Source: Henricia sp. BOLD:AAB3569
Taxonomy: Eukaryota > Echinodermata > Asteroidea > Spinulosida > Echinasteridae
Direction of reading: 5' to 3'
NCBI GenBank assembly: GCA_037783545.1
Contig: JBBELK010000482.1
Coordinates: 744,001-808,000, forward strand
DNA length: 64,000 bases
Under the pieces are notes generated by a model. That model was given only the letters and a program-made list of their open reading frames with translations, ran no database searches and was not told where the DNA came from. The position numbers and the translations under genes are program-made. This document shows, in pieces, positions 31,229 through 43,138 of the stretch; the stretch's first letter is position 1; each line of letters opens with the position of its first letter.

Positions 31229-33476
31229 TGTGGCTTGCTGGCTTGGTGCTCCAGGGACGACGGGAGTACCAAGACAGCCAACCTCAAAAGCCCGATTTAT
31301 TCTGTGAGTATTTTCCCATAACTCTAACATATAAAACTGTGCTATCAGACAATCAACTTACGGGCCCGAGATATACCCTTTTGTCATAACAGGGCAATGG
31401 GGAAGGGGAGATTACCACATTCTTGGCACTATGGCCCGACCTTTCTTGTACAGGAAATATGACAGAGTGAAACAGGATATTACAACTTAAAGGGCCCCTG
31501 AAATGCTCTATAACGTTATGCAGTGTTTGCTGCATATGAAGGATTACTTGTGTAGAAAGACAATACTACCGTACTGTTCATTTTGATGCCCCATGAATAA
31601 AAAGTGGCATTTTTAATCACATAAAAAGTGGCATTTTTAATCACATAAAAAGTGGCATTTTTCTTCACATAAACTCACAGAAAGAGGGCGCTGTTTGGGG
31701 CATGTCACCTTAGGAACACACATCAGAAAAGCAAAGAAAAAACATAAGACTTCAAACTGGAATTGTAGAAAAATGCTTTTTTAGTTTTGTCATGGTTTGC
31801 AACAGGCAACATCTATACAATTAAAGAGAGACCTGACCTCTTTCCTGAGCCACTAAACCTGTGCTTTCCTACGGCGATTGCACTTTGGGCTCGGGGTTAC
31901 TAATCCCCAGTGCTCTGCGCCATCTTTGCTTGATAACAACCACAGCGTGAGTGGCTACAAGCTGTCACGTGAGTGGCTGGCGTTACGAGACACGTTTTAG
32001 CGTTGTTTGTGCACTTGGATTTTCACCCAACAATTTACAGCTGTGACTGATTGTCGACACCAGTATCTTTCGGCTTATGTTTAGTGTCGATATTGTACAT
32101 AAATTGTTGTGACATCCCAGTTGTCCAATCGACGACGTTGTTACAACGCAACATACCCTTCCAAGCCGTGTCCGAGTCGGGCATTGATATGTGAATTACC
32201 TTGAGGGCTTTGTTCGGGCTGAAAGAGTAAACGCAGAACCCACATGTTGCGGGGTCATAAATAAGCATCTATCAAGCCCTGGCCTCGGCAGGTGGCAATT
32301 TTGATTCAGCGTTTGAATACAGACCATAAACGCTATGTTGTACTTGTAACTAGACCACCTTTATCGAATCTGAAACATACAATAACTTCCAAAGGACTAC
32401 ATTGCACAAGGGCCCGTCTCGGTTAAGTCTTCTGCTGCTCTTAACCGAGTGTTTCAGTCGAAACTGATGTGGGGCGGCGGAAGTTTTTTCAGTCTAAAGG
32501 AGCCGCTTTGGCTAATTGGGGACCTGGCCTCTAGCTGACCTGGGGACCTGCTATAACTGAGTGGGCAGTCGAGGCTGGGCCCGACTTGGCCAGATGGCCC
32601 AGACCACATGATTTCCACGAAATCTAGACTCTCGCCTTTATGCTATGGAGCTCGCATGTGAGTGAGTCGAGCACCAGATTACCCGTCAATTCGGGTCGTT
32701 AATTACCAGGGGTGCACGCTGGCTCATAATAACTGGCGCGAAAGTCTTTGCGGTACCTGAAATACCTCACTCATTACTGTATGCATTTTTTAACTGGACC
32801 ATCCGAAATTAATATTGAAACGATCGTGTACTCATCGTGAATGTTCGTCGAAATAACGAAATATAACTTTTTTTTTAAAACTTGGATTTGATGTGAACTT
32901 GAAAAGCTGAAACGTTTCCAAACAGCAATGATGCAATAAAGATAGTACAGAAATGATTTGCTGATGGTCCAGCTTAGAAAGCGGGAGGGACTCTAGACTA
33001 GCGTTTATGTAAATATAAGGCGTGACTCCAGGACTTATGCAAATATATCACGCAACTGGTCTGTTGCATAATGTACATGTTTAAAGAGAGTGACCATGCA
33101 GATTACATTTTGACCCACCCCTTTTCCTATGGGTTTTGAGATTGTTTGTAAAATATCAATTCATTACCATTCTGAAATCTCCAGTTCTCAATTCGTATCA
33201 CAGCCTTTTGCGTGTTTGACTTGAATAATATAAGGGTATACTACCGTAGTGCCTTTCATGGACTCAATGTTGTTTGAAATATAATGCTATTGGGTGGCTT
33301 GCACGCAGCAGGTAATAAGTGTAAAATCAAAACCGATAAAAGGGAATGGCATAAAGCAACTGGACTGTAAGTACTAACCAAAACAACTTTTGCCCATGCA
33401 GTTGCACTCCCAAAAGCGTGCAACACTGAGAGAAAAATTAGGTCCAGACAGAAAACCTGAGGAAATATAGCAATGT

Positions 33477-33600
33477 GCTTTATAGCTCAGCTGGTAGAGC
33501 ATCTTCCCGGTGAGTCAGAGGTTTCCGGTTCGAATGATGAGGCCCTTACGATTTTTCCCTCATCCCAACTTGAAGTTTGGTCGTTTAAAAAGAAGAAATA
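33477..33600 (+). mobile_element. tRNA-derived SINE, family S2, copy 1
   Basis: GCTTTATAGCTCAGCTGGTAG (A box) and CCGGTTCGAATGATG (B box) are followed by CCCTTACGATTTTTCCCTCA. The same head and body occur at 40345-40470. The acceptor ends no longer pair, so it is not a tRNA gene. Confidence 0.7.
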
Positions 33601-33609
33601 ATGTTTACT

Positions 33610-33770
33610 AAGAAGAAATCTGCAGTTACCGCGCTCATTAAAATACCAAAACACAATGGAAATTTTAGGCGTAATACAGACATTCCAGGCGGTATCTGGG
33701 CACCGCCAGCAATTTCCATTGTTTTGGTATTTTAATGAGCGTGGATCTGCCGCATCGCCCTGACTGATAA
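33610..33770. mobile_element. P1-family MITE, short relative
   Basis: CGCTCATTAAAATACCAAAA followed by CACAATGGAAATT is mirrored by AATTTCCATTGTTTTGGTAT and TTTTAATGAGCG. The core ACATTCCAGGCGGTATCTGG corresponds to CCATTCCAGGCAATATCTGG at 1727 in the element at 1637-1861. Confidence 0.75.
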
Positions 33771-34381
33771 GACTAATAAAGTCCTTGATCGCTACACTAT
33801 GTATTAGGAATCTCGAACAATCAGAAATGTTCACACATTAACTCGTAACTTAATTAGGACCCTAAAACAATTATTGTCCGTGTCATGAGACGAATCATTG
33901 GCGGTCCGCCAATTATTCAACTCGCGGTTAGGCGTAGACTTGCCCAAGTTTGACTCGCGTGTTTGGTCCGCAACGTGCAGCGCACACTGCGGCCTGGCTA
34001 ATCTCCTATCTGTTTGTTGCTTTTGTCTCAGAAAGTCTTCCGAGGCATGATAATTATGTGGAATATGTGTAAAATGTTGGCCGAAAACCAGTCAACCTAC
34101 TGTAGCAGATGGCCGCGCGCCATCGGCTAGTGTGAAACAAACCTAAACGGCCATGGGCTACAATAGTTGTGGAAACTTTTGGGAAACTTTTGTGCACATT
34201 TGAATGAGATTTTCCTGTGTTTTCCTAATGTGACATCACTTTGTTCATGCATATGTACATTTTCATTAGCATAAAAATCAAAAACCTTGATTTTAACCCC
34301 CCAAACAACTTCTAAGTAGGGTTTTTATGATTGTAAATTAATGGTCTAGTTGCTAAAAACACCATTTCAGGGGCCCTTTAA

Positions 34382-36418
34382 CTACATATTGGGAATGTAG
34401 ACTGTTCTTGTAAAGAGGAAACTTCAGTATTTTTGGGTTTTCATTAAAACTTGTTATTGAGGAAGTGCACATGGTCTTTATCAACTAACACCATAGTGAA
34501 AACGGTAATACATGTATTTCAGTTTTTATTTTAGTTTCGTCTTGCCTCATGTCATGGAAACGTTTATACTTTCTCTCAAACCTCCACATTAGCAAATAAC
34601 AAGCTTTAAAAAGATATGTTTTACTGAAAATGCACGATTTTTCACAATATTTTGTTGTACTTAAGTTAAAGGTAGACCACATGATTGGTATCTCAAAAAT
34701 TAGAAATGTTCACAGGTATACTGACATCTCATTGTTCCGATTTTTTCTTCTTTACCTTTGGGAGAAAAGCAGCCTAACTCAAAACCTGAACAAGGTATGA
34801 ACTTGAAACTTGGTACAGATATAGGTCCGAGGTTGTGTAACATGACGATGACGTCATTGGTTGCATAATTATAATAATTTAAAATACCTTTAAAAAGTGG
34901 ATATTTGGGGAAAAAAGCAACACAGGTTGGCTTTTATCACACACATCCTCGATCACACATGAAGATAACTCCGTTTGTAACAATTTTCCAATCCTGTTAT
35001 GGTGTTTTTATATTGGCCACTGGCCCAGATTGGCTATTAGTCTATATGTGGGCGGATGTGAAATTGATATACAAAAATTGCAGTCCCTTTCTTTTTCCTC
35101 TTTCAATTGAGAATTTATCAGGGTCGGGCCCTGAACTTTACAACTTAAACATTCCCACGTTTAGCTCAAAGTCTCACAAAGTTGTTTTTTTTTTGTGCGG
35201 ACACCAGGCATATGACACACTGACAATTGGTTTTCTATGACTAATCTATTAATCTATTATTCTCTTTTACTGTCTCCACTCTCCACCCAAATTTTCCCAA
35301 CTGGGCCTAGTGACGCCTGTTACGGCCTTTCCTATCATTTTGCATTGAGGACCTGTCCTGTGAACATCATATTCTTATTCTGTCCAGCATATTTGCACAC
35401 AGAATATATATTTCAAGCTCATCGAATGAGTAAGTTAGATCGTTGCATTTCGAGTACATTTGCCTAGATTAAACAAAATTGTACAAATTTAACAAGAAAA
35501 TTAATATTTTCATAATGACAATCTATACGATAACTTCGAAAATGCTATCACTCAAGTTATTGCTGGAGTTATCGGCTCAGAATCGCTTTTGAGCTAATAA
35601 CTTTGCTCATCGCCCCACCTTCCCTTACACTCCCAATCTCCTTAATACGATAACAAATTGATAACCTTATCGGCTGTAGTCATTGCCCCAAACCCGGGTT
35701 ATCGGCTCAATTTAATTCATATTGGAGTTTGGTGTTTAGGGGACCCTAAAATAGCTTTTATGCCGTTTTGCCAATGGTGTTGGAGGTGGGGATTGTGTAC
35801 GGTAAGAATTCAACAACTGAAGATTCACAACTCTGTTGTAGTTATTTTTGGATTTTGTTTTTAGTGAACATCCTTGGTCTTTTATTTCCTTTGTGTGTAT
35901 TTTGACCAAAATTATACTTTGACCATGGAGGAGTCGTTTTTCCTTCCTCCATGCTTTGACCGAAACTTATGGCTTTTAATGTTTTATGATCTTTTATCTG
36001 ATATGTGTAAATACTTGCTTCTATTTTATTTATTTTCTAAGAATAAACAAACTGCTCAAAATGTTGGTTGATGTTAGGGTGCCATGTTTAATCAAGTAAA
36101 TTTTATCAGTTTGTTAAATTGTCTTCGCAACATGTACCATATGTATATGTACCTGCATATCCTCTGGGAAAAAAAATACACTGAAAAGTTTCTCTAGGAT
36201 AAACAAATGAGTTAAATCAAATATATTTACCATTGTTCTATCCCAATATTTGGACCAATGCATAACAAATATTTAATTATTTTTTCCTTTTCATGAATTG
36301 CCTCTGTAGTGGAAAAGTATTTTTTTTATTATAAAAATAAGGGGGCATGTCACTGTGACCTTGATTTTGTTTGAATTCCAACGCCCACTAATATAAACAA
36401 ATTAAGCTCAAACAGTTA
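34382..36418. other. TRAF intron, no exon recognised; old duplication
   Basis: The stretch 35309-35460 aligns loosely with 38020-38150 (TGT/CCGTTAC...CATCATTT, TGTGAACATCA/TGTAAACATCA, CAGCATATTTGCACA/CAACATATCTGCACA). Each copy ends near a GTAAGT-like word. Frames are not kept, so I call it non-coding or decayed. Confidence 0.4.
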
Positions 36419-37257
36419 TTACGTACGAAGACCCCGAGGGGACATTTAAGTATTATGCTTTTTTGTTTTTTTAATACATACGTACGTGATAATAGTACGT
36501 ACGTACGTGATAATAGTATGTACCTACGTAATAATTTAATACGTACGTACGTGATAATTTATTACGTACGTACGTGATAATTTATTACGTACGTACGTGA
36601 TAATAATACGTACGTACGTGTTAATAATACGTACGTACGTACTATTATCACGTACGTACGTATTATTAAGTATTGTGCTTTTTTGTTTTTTTAATACGTA
36701 CGTACGTGATAATAGTACGTACGTACGTGATAATAGTATGTACCTACGTAATAATTTAATACGTACGTACGTGATAATTTATTACGTACGTACGTGATAA
36801 TTTATTACGTACGTACGTGATAATAATACGTACGTACGTGTTAATAATACGAACGTACGTACTATTATCACGTACGTACGTATTATTAAGTATTGTGCTT
36901 TTTTGTTTTTTTAATACGTACGTACGTGATAATAGTACGTACGTACGTACGTGATAATAGTACGTACGTACGTATTATTATCACGTACGTACGTACGTAT
37001 TATTATCACGTACGTACGTATTATTATCACGTACGTACGTATTATTATCACGTACGTACGTATTATTATCACGTACGTACGTATTATTATCACGTACGTA
37101 TTATTATCACGTACGTACGTAATAAATTATCACGTACGTACGTACGTACGTACGTACGTACGTACGTACGTACGTACTATTATCACGTACGTACGTACGT
37201 ATTAAAAAAAAAAAAAAGCATAATACTTAATTGTCCCCTCTGGGTCTTCGTAATTAC
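36419..37257. mobile_element. Fold-back element made of ACGT arrays
   Basis: Inverted ends ACGAAGACCCCGAGGGGACA (left) and TGTCCCCT-type CTGGGTCTTCGT (right) enclose about 780 bp of TACGTACGTACGTGATAATA-like units. The left half has three copies of a ~221 bp block that each start TTAAGTATT.TGCTTTTTTG (about 36446, 36666 and 36888). The orientation of the ACGT/TAAT units reverses past about 36970. Long ORFs on both strands (R-T-Y-V-I-I-I repeats) are low-complexity artefacts. Confidence 0.85.
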
Positions 37258-37771
37258 GCATTCCTTTATATGCTTTTGTTTTTGCCCTATGTACGACACG
37301 CTCTAGTTAATTCCCATGAAGAATGCTACAACGAGTTCATTGTACTATTAACCATTCTGTTGTGTCCCAGATTGGCCAGCAGTTTGGAATTTGGGTGAAG
37401 GTCAAGTTCAGGTAGTCAGTTACATGTACAAAGAGAACTGCCTTCCAGTGGGTTTTATTGACAGATATTTTTGAGCTAACTTACGCAAAGTATACATTTT
37501 TGTGTTGAAAACTTACAAACAAAAGTCGGAACAAATTGTGCCCTCCTTTCATTTTTCTATTTTCAGCCTGCTACATACAAGCACACGGCACACAAAAGCT
37601 TTTGTGTCTATCCGTTTCCAGCGTGTCTAAAGTCCCGTAACAACAAAAGTCCATTCCTACATTACATAAAAGTATTTCATGTTTACCGTCACCCTCACTG
37701 CACACGTGGGGCATGACAAAACCTGTCAATTATGACACAATGCCTGGGCGGTTTTATTTCTTTCTTTATGT

Positions 37772-37931
37772 CTATAGAGCTGTTTTACACCGTCACGGGT
37801 CACTAAACATCCCCGTGTTTGTCCTCCAGATCAGGAAGATAACAATAGAGCCTCATGGTTTTCTGCTAGCAGCTGTTCTCTCCCCGATCTGGAGGGCTTA
37901 GTGACCCGTAACAGTGTGAAACCGCCCTATA
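37772..37931. mobile_element. MITE with CTATAGRGC termini
   Basis: CTATAGAGCTGTTTTACACC followed by GTCACGGGTCACTAA is mirrored by TTAGTGACCCGTAACAGTGT followed by GAAACCGCCCTATAG. Internal CCTCCAGATC and GATCTGGAGG also pair. It is about 160 bp. Confidence 0.8.
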
Positions 37932-38529
37932 GGTTATCATCTGTCACATAATCGCCCGCCCTTTGTCTTTCTATTTTCAATGTTTCTACTTGAACCATTT
38001 TTCTCTTCCTGGGTATTTCAGTGCCGTTACATTGCGCCATCATTTCACCTCAAGAACTTGCGTTGTAAACATCACACCCCGTTTGGTCCAACATATCTGC
38101 ACATGGCATTTATTGAAGCTTCTCAAATACAGTAGGTAAGTGAGATTATAGCATTTTGTGCACACTTATAAAGGATTTGCAATCCCCCCAAAATGTATTA
38201 ACACATACCGGGTACATGAATGGAAACGTGTGTGTCGGTTACCATGGTGACACATAACGAGAGGCCCATAAAGTGACAACACGGCACTATATACAATCTT
38301 CGAGTAGAACTCCTTACAAAGTTGCGATTACTTATTTGGTAGTTGTAACTTTGCGACAGGGTTCAGTCAGTTGTTAGGACACGTAGCAAATATTTCTTTG
38401 CCCCATAAACACTTTGCTGAGAGCTACCTTTAGCACTCACTAACACTCTTGGACTTTAAACTACATGTATACTGTTCATAAAAAAAAGCCATTTTTAACA
38501 GGAAGGATATGAACTTGAGAATATATTAC

Positions 38530-38601
38530 CTGTGAACGCGATATTCTCTTGTTACAGTTGGGGCAAGCTACAGGCATTTCGGGGCATTCAGCATTATGTT
38601 T
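38530..38601 (-). CDS. TRAF3-like, exon 5 (zinc-finger segment)
   Basis: The exon is 72 nt, 24 codons, between acceptor TTTTTCTGTGCAG and donor GTAATA, phase 0 at both ends. It reads K-H-N-A-E-C-P-E-M-P-V-A-C-P-N-C-N-K and ends R-I-S-R-S-Q. H-x3-C followed by C-x2-C is the overlapping ligand pattern of tandem TRAF-type zinc fingers. It joins L-E-K-H-S at 28087. Confidence 0.9.
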
Positions 38602-39934
38602 CTGCACAGAAAAATAAATATTAAAAAGTTAGCAAACTAGTAGGGGAAGGAGTGGGGGAGGGGAAAGTGGAGGAGAATTTGGGGGGAGGGGGGAGCAGTG
38701 GTTTACAGGACATGTAATCACGTACAAGTCATACTTTAATCTTTGTCGCACCGAAACGAATTTCTGGGGGAAAAAGGGAAGTACGATAAGGGGCCGCCAA
38801 TAAGGGGCTGGCTTTTGGACAACTCCAGCCTGTTTCTTTTTTTCCCCCCAAACAAATTTCCCTTTATCCCTCGTGTAAAAATTATAAAGGGTTAACAGGG
38901 AAGCACCAAGGGGCTCATCTGAGAGACAGTTTCTACTATTTTTATTTAGGGACCCAGCCAATCCCCTGGTGCTAATCCTATGCAAGGTTATTGATTGTAA
39001 ACATCTCTGCTTTACATTCTGTCACTGGGGGAGCAGTAACATGGGTGTATTTACACACATAGTATTGCATTATTCACTATGGCTAACATCAAAGGATATA
39101 GTTTGTACACAAACATGTGGGATCTTGGCCTGTGGTCCAGATTCTCAGGGTCGGCAAGTCAACATTAAAGGTGACTGCAGAATCTGACAATAGGCTTTTC
39201 GACTGAGGGTTCATGTAGTTCCAGCAAAATTAGCCCTCGGGTTTTTTTGCAATTAAAATAATATTTAAAAAGTGCCTCCCAGATGAGCACCTTGGGCACA
39301 CGGAGGATTAAGAAGGTACATTTTAAGAAGGTACTTTACATAAGTAAGTTACCATAACAAACTGATTGATTTAGAATGGCTGTCTTTGTGAATACAGTTT
39401 CAGTTTTACTCATTATTATTCATAACACTCTGTAGAGGAAACTAAACTAGGAAATTAGTTGGAAAATACCCGTTACTCATACATGTATTGATCGATATAT
39501 GGTGTTATTTCCTTGTGAAATTGAATGAGGAAGCAGATATATTACCGTAGATACTGTTAAGCATGGGTCTGAAATTAGTGGTCCAAACGTTAGACATTTC
39601 AAAAACATGTTCGTGATTTTATTGATTTAAAATAAATTTTCAGGTATAGTGTATTGTCAAAAGTTTGTTCAACTGGCACACCAAAAATTGTTTTCAATAA
39701 TTAATTATGCAATTTGTAAATTTGTTTCCAATTTGTTTGCTGGCTTTAGTAATCATAGAAAAGATAATGACACAAGAAGTTAATTATTTTCAAAAACCAT
39801 CACAAATTTCCTGTCGTGACATGACCGAACGTGGTATAAGAGAAAACAAATCGTAAAGGTATTATCGGGATTGAAACCTGAGACCCCCACCCTACCCCCC
39901 TCCCCTGACTCCCCAGGAAGATACTCTATCAGCT

Positions 39935-40310
39935 TTATTATTATTATTATTATTATTTCTTTCTGGTATTCATACCAAGGATTCCTCAATAGTGCTCATT
40001 GCACTGTCACTCGCAAGCGTGAGGAAACCCATGAAGAATTTGAATTAGAAATGCATGGCCAGAGACACCGGGGATGATCCCCCTTGCTCTTCACGAAAGA
40101 ATGCTCTGGGATCTTTAGAGTGCGTTTCCATTACCTAACACACTGGACCAACGGCTTTACATCCCTTCCGAAGGATGGAGCAAGTGTGGTTGAGTGCCTT
40201 GCCCAAGGGCACAGGTACCGTAGCCGTGGGGAGGTTCGAACCTGCAACCCCAAGTTTTCACCTATGACTGCGAGTCAACGACCTAAACCGCTCGGCCACG
40301 GCACCCCACT
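39935..40310 (-). mobile_element. tRNA-derived SINE S1, full length, minus orientation
   Basis: Read on the minus strand it begins GGGGTGCCGTGGCCGAGCGG (type II tRNA head with A box) and has a GGTTCGAACC-type B box. It continues through the same body as 2191-2560 (AAGCCGTTGGTCC, AAAGATCCCAGAGC), then a 3' part ending in an (AAT)n tract. The 3' part (GGTATTCATACCAAGGATTC) is shared with 54930-55155. Confidence 0.87.
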
Positions 40311-40344
40311 ATAAGGCACAGTATAGGGAGAATACCACTGTGTC

Positions 40345-40470
40345 ATATAACTCTGCTGGTAGAACATCTGCCCAGTGTATTCAGAGGTCTCGGGTTCGAA
40401 CCCCAATTATGCCCTTATGATTTTTCTCATTCCAAGTTTGGTTTTTCATTTCAATGGTGATGAGGCACCA
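40345..40470 (+). mobile_element. tRNA-derived SINE, family S2, copy 2
   Basis: CATATAACTCTGCTGGTAGA and CGGGTTCGAACCCC are followed by GCCCTTATGATTTTTCTCAT. It is colinear with 33477-33600. The B box is perfect; the A box has one change. Confidence 0.7.
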
Positions 40471-40593
40471 TACCAGACGTGTTCAATAATGAATTATTTG
40501 CAACATTTTTAACACAAAAATGGGACACCAAAATTTCTAGATTTTGACAAACAAATAATGGAGGAATGATAAGAATATCAACCAATACTTTAC

Positions 40594-40758
40594 CTTGCTT
40601 TCCTTATAAGGGAGCTGTTTTTTACAATGTCTGCAATCGGTCATTCGCATCGGACATTCCCTCTCTAAATGGTACGACAAATCGCCTCTTTTTACCGTTT
40701 TTCCACATCCCGACTTCAAACATTTGATTCTTTCAAACGAACACGATGCTTCATGCTC
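40594..40758 (-). CDS. TRAF3-like, exon 4 (TRAF-type zinc fingers)
   Basis: The exon is 165 nt, 55 codons, between acceptor GTTTGTTTAG and donor GTAAAG. It reads E-H-E-A-S-C-S-F-E-R-I-K-C then G-C-G-K-T-V, L-S-Y-H-L-E-R-E-C-P and T-D-C-R-H-C-K-K-Q-L-P-Y-K-E. Cysteine and histidine spacing fits two consecutive TRAF-type zinc fingers. Phase is 0 at both ends. Confidence 0.94.
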
Positions 40759-41609
40759 CTAAACAAACAAAGTAAATTATAGCAACAACTTGCTAAAAAC
40801 TTGACTTATGCTCGTAACCATGTCAATTGGTACAATTGACCACTCTCACAGACGCCATCTTTGTAGAAAAATACAACTGCGTTTTAAACGCCATCAAGTA
40901 CATGTACACGCACCCTCGAAAATATTATAAACACGTGCACATTTTGCTCGATATTTGTTCGAAATACAGGCGCAGCAGATGCGCGTCTCAAAAATTTACG
41001 CTCAAGATCTCGTGGCACGTTGGAATTTGTAGGAAGCGACGTCATTGGAGAGTGATCAATTAGCACTTTAGTATCATAAATTTTATCAAAGATTTTATAA
41101 AGATCCCACACAAGAAAAATATATTTTGTAGGTAAACCCCACCTATCACAAAAGCTAGTTTCAAAAATAACATTCCTGATTCGAAAATCATAGGCGAGCT
41201 TCCCCCACTCCCCCATTCCCTGCCCCCACCCAAAAATCCCCAGTGAAGAAATCGTGGCATTATTGAGAAATTCCATGCAAATGAATAAACAGCCGAAGTG
41301 AATACTTCACATCTTGTTAGTTGCCTGGGCAATGGCTCAACATTAAATATTACTAAACTATGTCCCTGTGGCCTTTGAAATTTATCATTTACCATGGCAA
41401 CCCACGTCACACACATTTTTGCAATAACAAGGAATTTGTATGATGCAATCACGTGTTTCAAAATAGAAATTATAATCATTTTGGCAATGGAAATTTGATA
41501 TATTTCCTGTTTTTGCAAGTATCTGAAGATCATGTAAGACTATGTTAGGGGTTTATCATATTTCTGTAAATCTTTAAAATAAATTAATAAAATTGAAATA
41601 AAAATGTAC

Positions 41610-41711
41610 CTGGCTAAATTCTTGTAACTTTCCAGTCCAACTACAACCTTCATTAATACATTTAACCGCTGCATTTCTGAGCTCTCTTCGAACTACGAAA
41701 TCTGGCTGGAT
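41610..41711 (-). CDS. TRAF3-like, exon 3
   Basis: The exon is 102 nt, 34 codons, between acceptor TTTATCTGCAG and donor GTACAT, phase 0. It reads Q-P-D-F-V-V-R-R-E-L then K-C-I-N-E-G-C-S-W-T-G-K-L-Q-E-F. The D-x-x-x-x-R-E-L-x-x-L/A-x-V-x-C segment follows the RING in TRAF proteins and begins the first zinc finger. The polypyrimidine tract is replaced by a (TTTA)n microsatellite. Confidence 0.93.
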
Positions 41712-42313
41712 CTGCAGATAAATAAATAAATAAATAAAATTAAAAATTAAAAATGCTGCATGACAAATATTTGATTCGGTGCACCAATCCCAAACATGCA
41801 CAGCCCTTTAGCTGACATATGTTTTCATTGAAATTTAATCACCACGCCTTTTTTTTTTTTTTTAATTATGCCGGTACTTATACACCATATGGATTGCGGC
41901 CGATTGTAGTAATATAATGCCACAGATAGTGAAAGGTTATTGGGAGACTTATCTGTATATTTCAAAATAGATTGGAATGAATGCAATGCATGCACAGATG
42001 TCATGTTTACATGTACAGCTCCGAGCATTCAGTGGTGTACTGGATTATGCTGCAGACATATTGTAGCCTAAATGCACTGTAAATTTGTATACCAAGCTAC
42101 AAAAGATGCAAAATATTTCTCCACTTTTTGATTAAAAAAGCAGTCAATCTGAAAGGGGGAATTTTCAGCACACAGAAGCTTTATGCAGTCATGCATAATG
42201 AAGCTGTTACATGTACATGTGATTATTTTAATTTCAAAATTTTGATTTTATTTTGAATTTATTTTTTTGCTTTTATTTCATAAAAAGATACAAAAGCAGC
42301 GGCATCGCTAGAA

Positions 42314-42373
42314 GGGGGAGGGGGGAGGGGGGAGGGGGGAGGGGGGAGGGGGGAGGGGGGGGGGGGGGGGGGT
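42314..42373 (+). repeat. (GGGGGGA)n and poly-G tract
   Basis: About eight GGGGGGA units lead into a run of about 15 G. It satisfies the simple four-run G-quadruplex pattern many times over. It lies in a TRAF intron. Confidence 0.85.
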
Positions 42374-42771
42374 TTTGGGGGTGACATTCATTTTTGTCGG
42401 CAAAATCATGGTACTGTCAGCAAATTCATGGTGCTGCCGGGGAAACATTTAAGAAATTAAAGTATGAAAGTGAAATAGCACTGCTCATCAAAATGCATAT
42501 CGGCAGTGCTATATGGCGCTGGTAATATATTATACAAATGTATTACGTGTTCTCCCACGCGGGTATTTTGTCACAACCCCACACCCCCAATTCAAAATGG
42601 ACTAGCGATGCTATAGATTAGTTCAGGATGTCTGTTACATTAGTTCAGGATTTTCCTCATGTTGCGCAATGCATCAACATAATGCCTGCTGATACAGTAT
42701 GACATTACAAGGCAATATTGGGGGAATTCCCACATTCTAAAATGTTTTGCAATACCATTATGTTCATGAAT

Positions 42772-43138
42772 TTAAAGGGGGTCTCCAGATAACATTTTTG
42801 ACCACCACCTCCCCAACCCACGTATTGTTTACATGGGTGTTGAGATGTTGATCATTTGTCGTATTTTTCTCATTACCATTGTGAAATTTCACACTCTTAC
42901 ATTTTCAAGGATATCATCAAAGACAACCAATGTTTTGTAAACCCATGTGTAAGCTAATTTATCTGGTTCCATAAAGCAGTGCAGAGATTACACCAACATT
43001 TTTTTTTTCCACATCCAAATTGGAGCTTACAAATTTCATGTTTTCTTTCCATGGATAGTATTATAGGAGGTATTTCGTATGATTATTAGATTAAAACGAA
43101 ATTGGTTTTCTGGGAAAAATCTTGACAAGCTCCTTTAA
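42772..43138 (-). repeat. Repeat family R-A, most complete copy
   Basis: TTAAAGGGGGTCTCCAG at the left and CAAGCTCCTTTAA at the right suggest TTAA borders with short, imperfect inverted ends. The interior matches 1-200 and 1890-2118 in inverse orientation (ACCAATGTTTTGTAAAC, CATAAAGCAGTGCAG). Confidence 0.7.

Larger units (their letters stand above)
31813..34131. other. Insert inside the T2 element
   Basis: This sequence is absent from the other T2 copies. No clear terminal repeats or transposase were found. A minus-strand stretch at 32035-32268 is open for 77 codons but resembles nothing I know. It may itself be composite. Confidence 0.5.
31487..34381. mobile_element. TTAA-type element, family T2, split by a 2.3 kb insertion
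   Basis: The left end TTAAAGGGCCCCTGAAATGC and the right end CATTTCAGGGGCCCTTTAA are inverted and TTAA-flanked, the best-preserved termini of this family. Compared with 3081-3660, the sequence breaks after GGCAACAT at 31812 and resumes at GTGAAACAAACC near 34132. The 2.3 kb between includes a P1-like MITE (33610-33770) and a tRNA-like SINE (33477-33600). Confidence 0.83.
38640..40593. other. TRAF intron between exons 4 and 5
   Basis: This contains a purine-rich GGGGGAGGGGAAAG-type tract (38640-38700) and the full-length minus-strand SINE S1 (39935-40310). A second, S2-type SINE lies at 40345-40470. No exon is present. Confidence 0.6.

Noticed and set aside
36446-37205. CRISPR-like array
   Set aside because: Units are contiguous ACGT microsatellite blocks without unique spacers, in an animal intron.
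36597-37306. Long ORFs on both strands reading R-T-Y-V and Y-Y-H-V-R repeats
   Set aside because: They are translations of the ACGT/TAAT array, open on both strands because the unit lacks stops; no protein signal.
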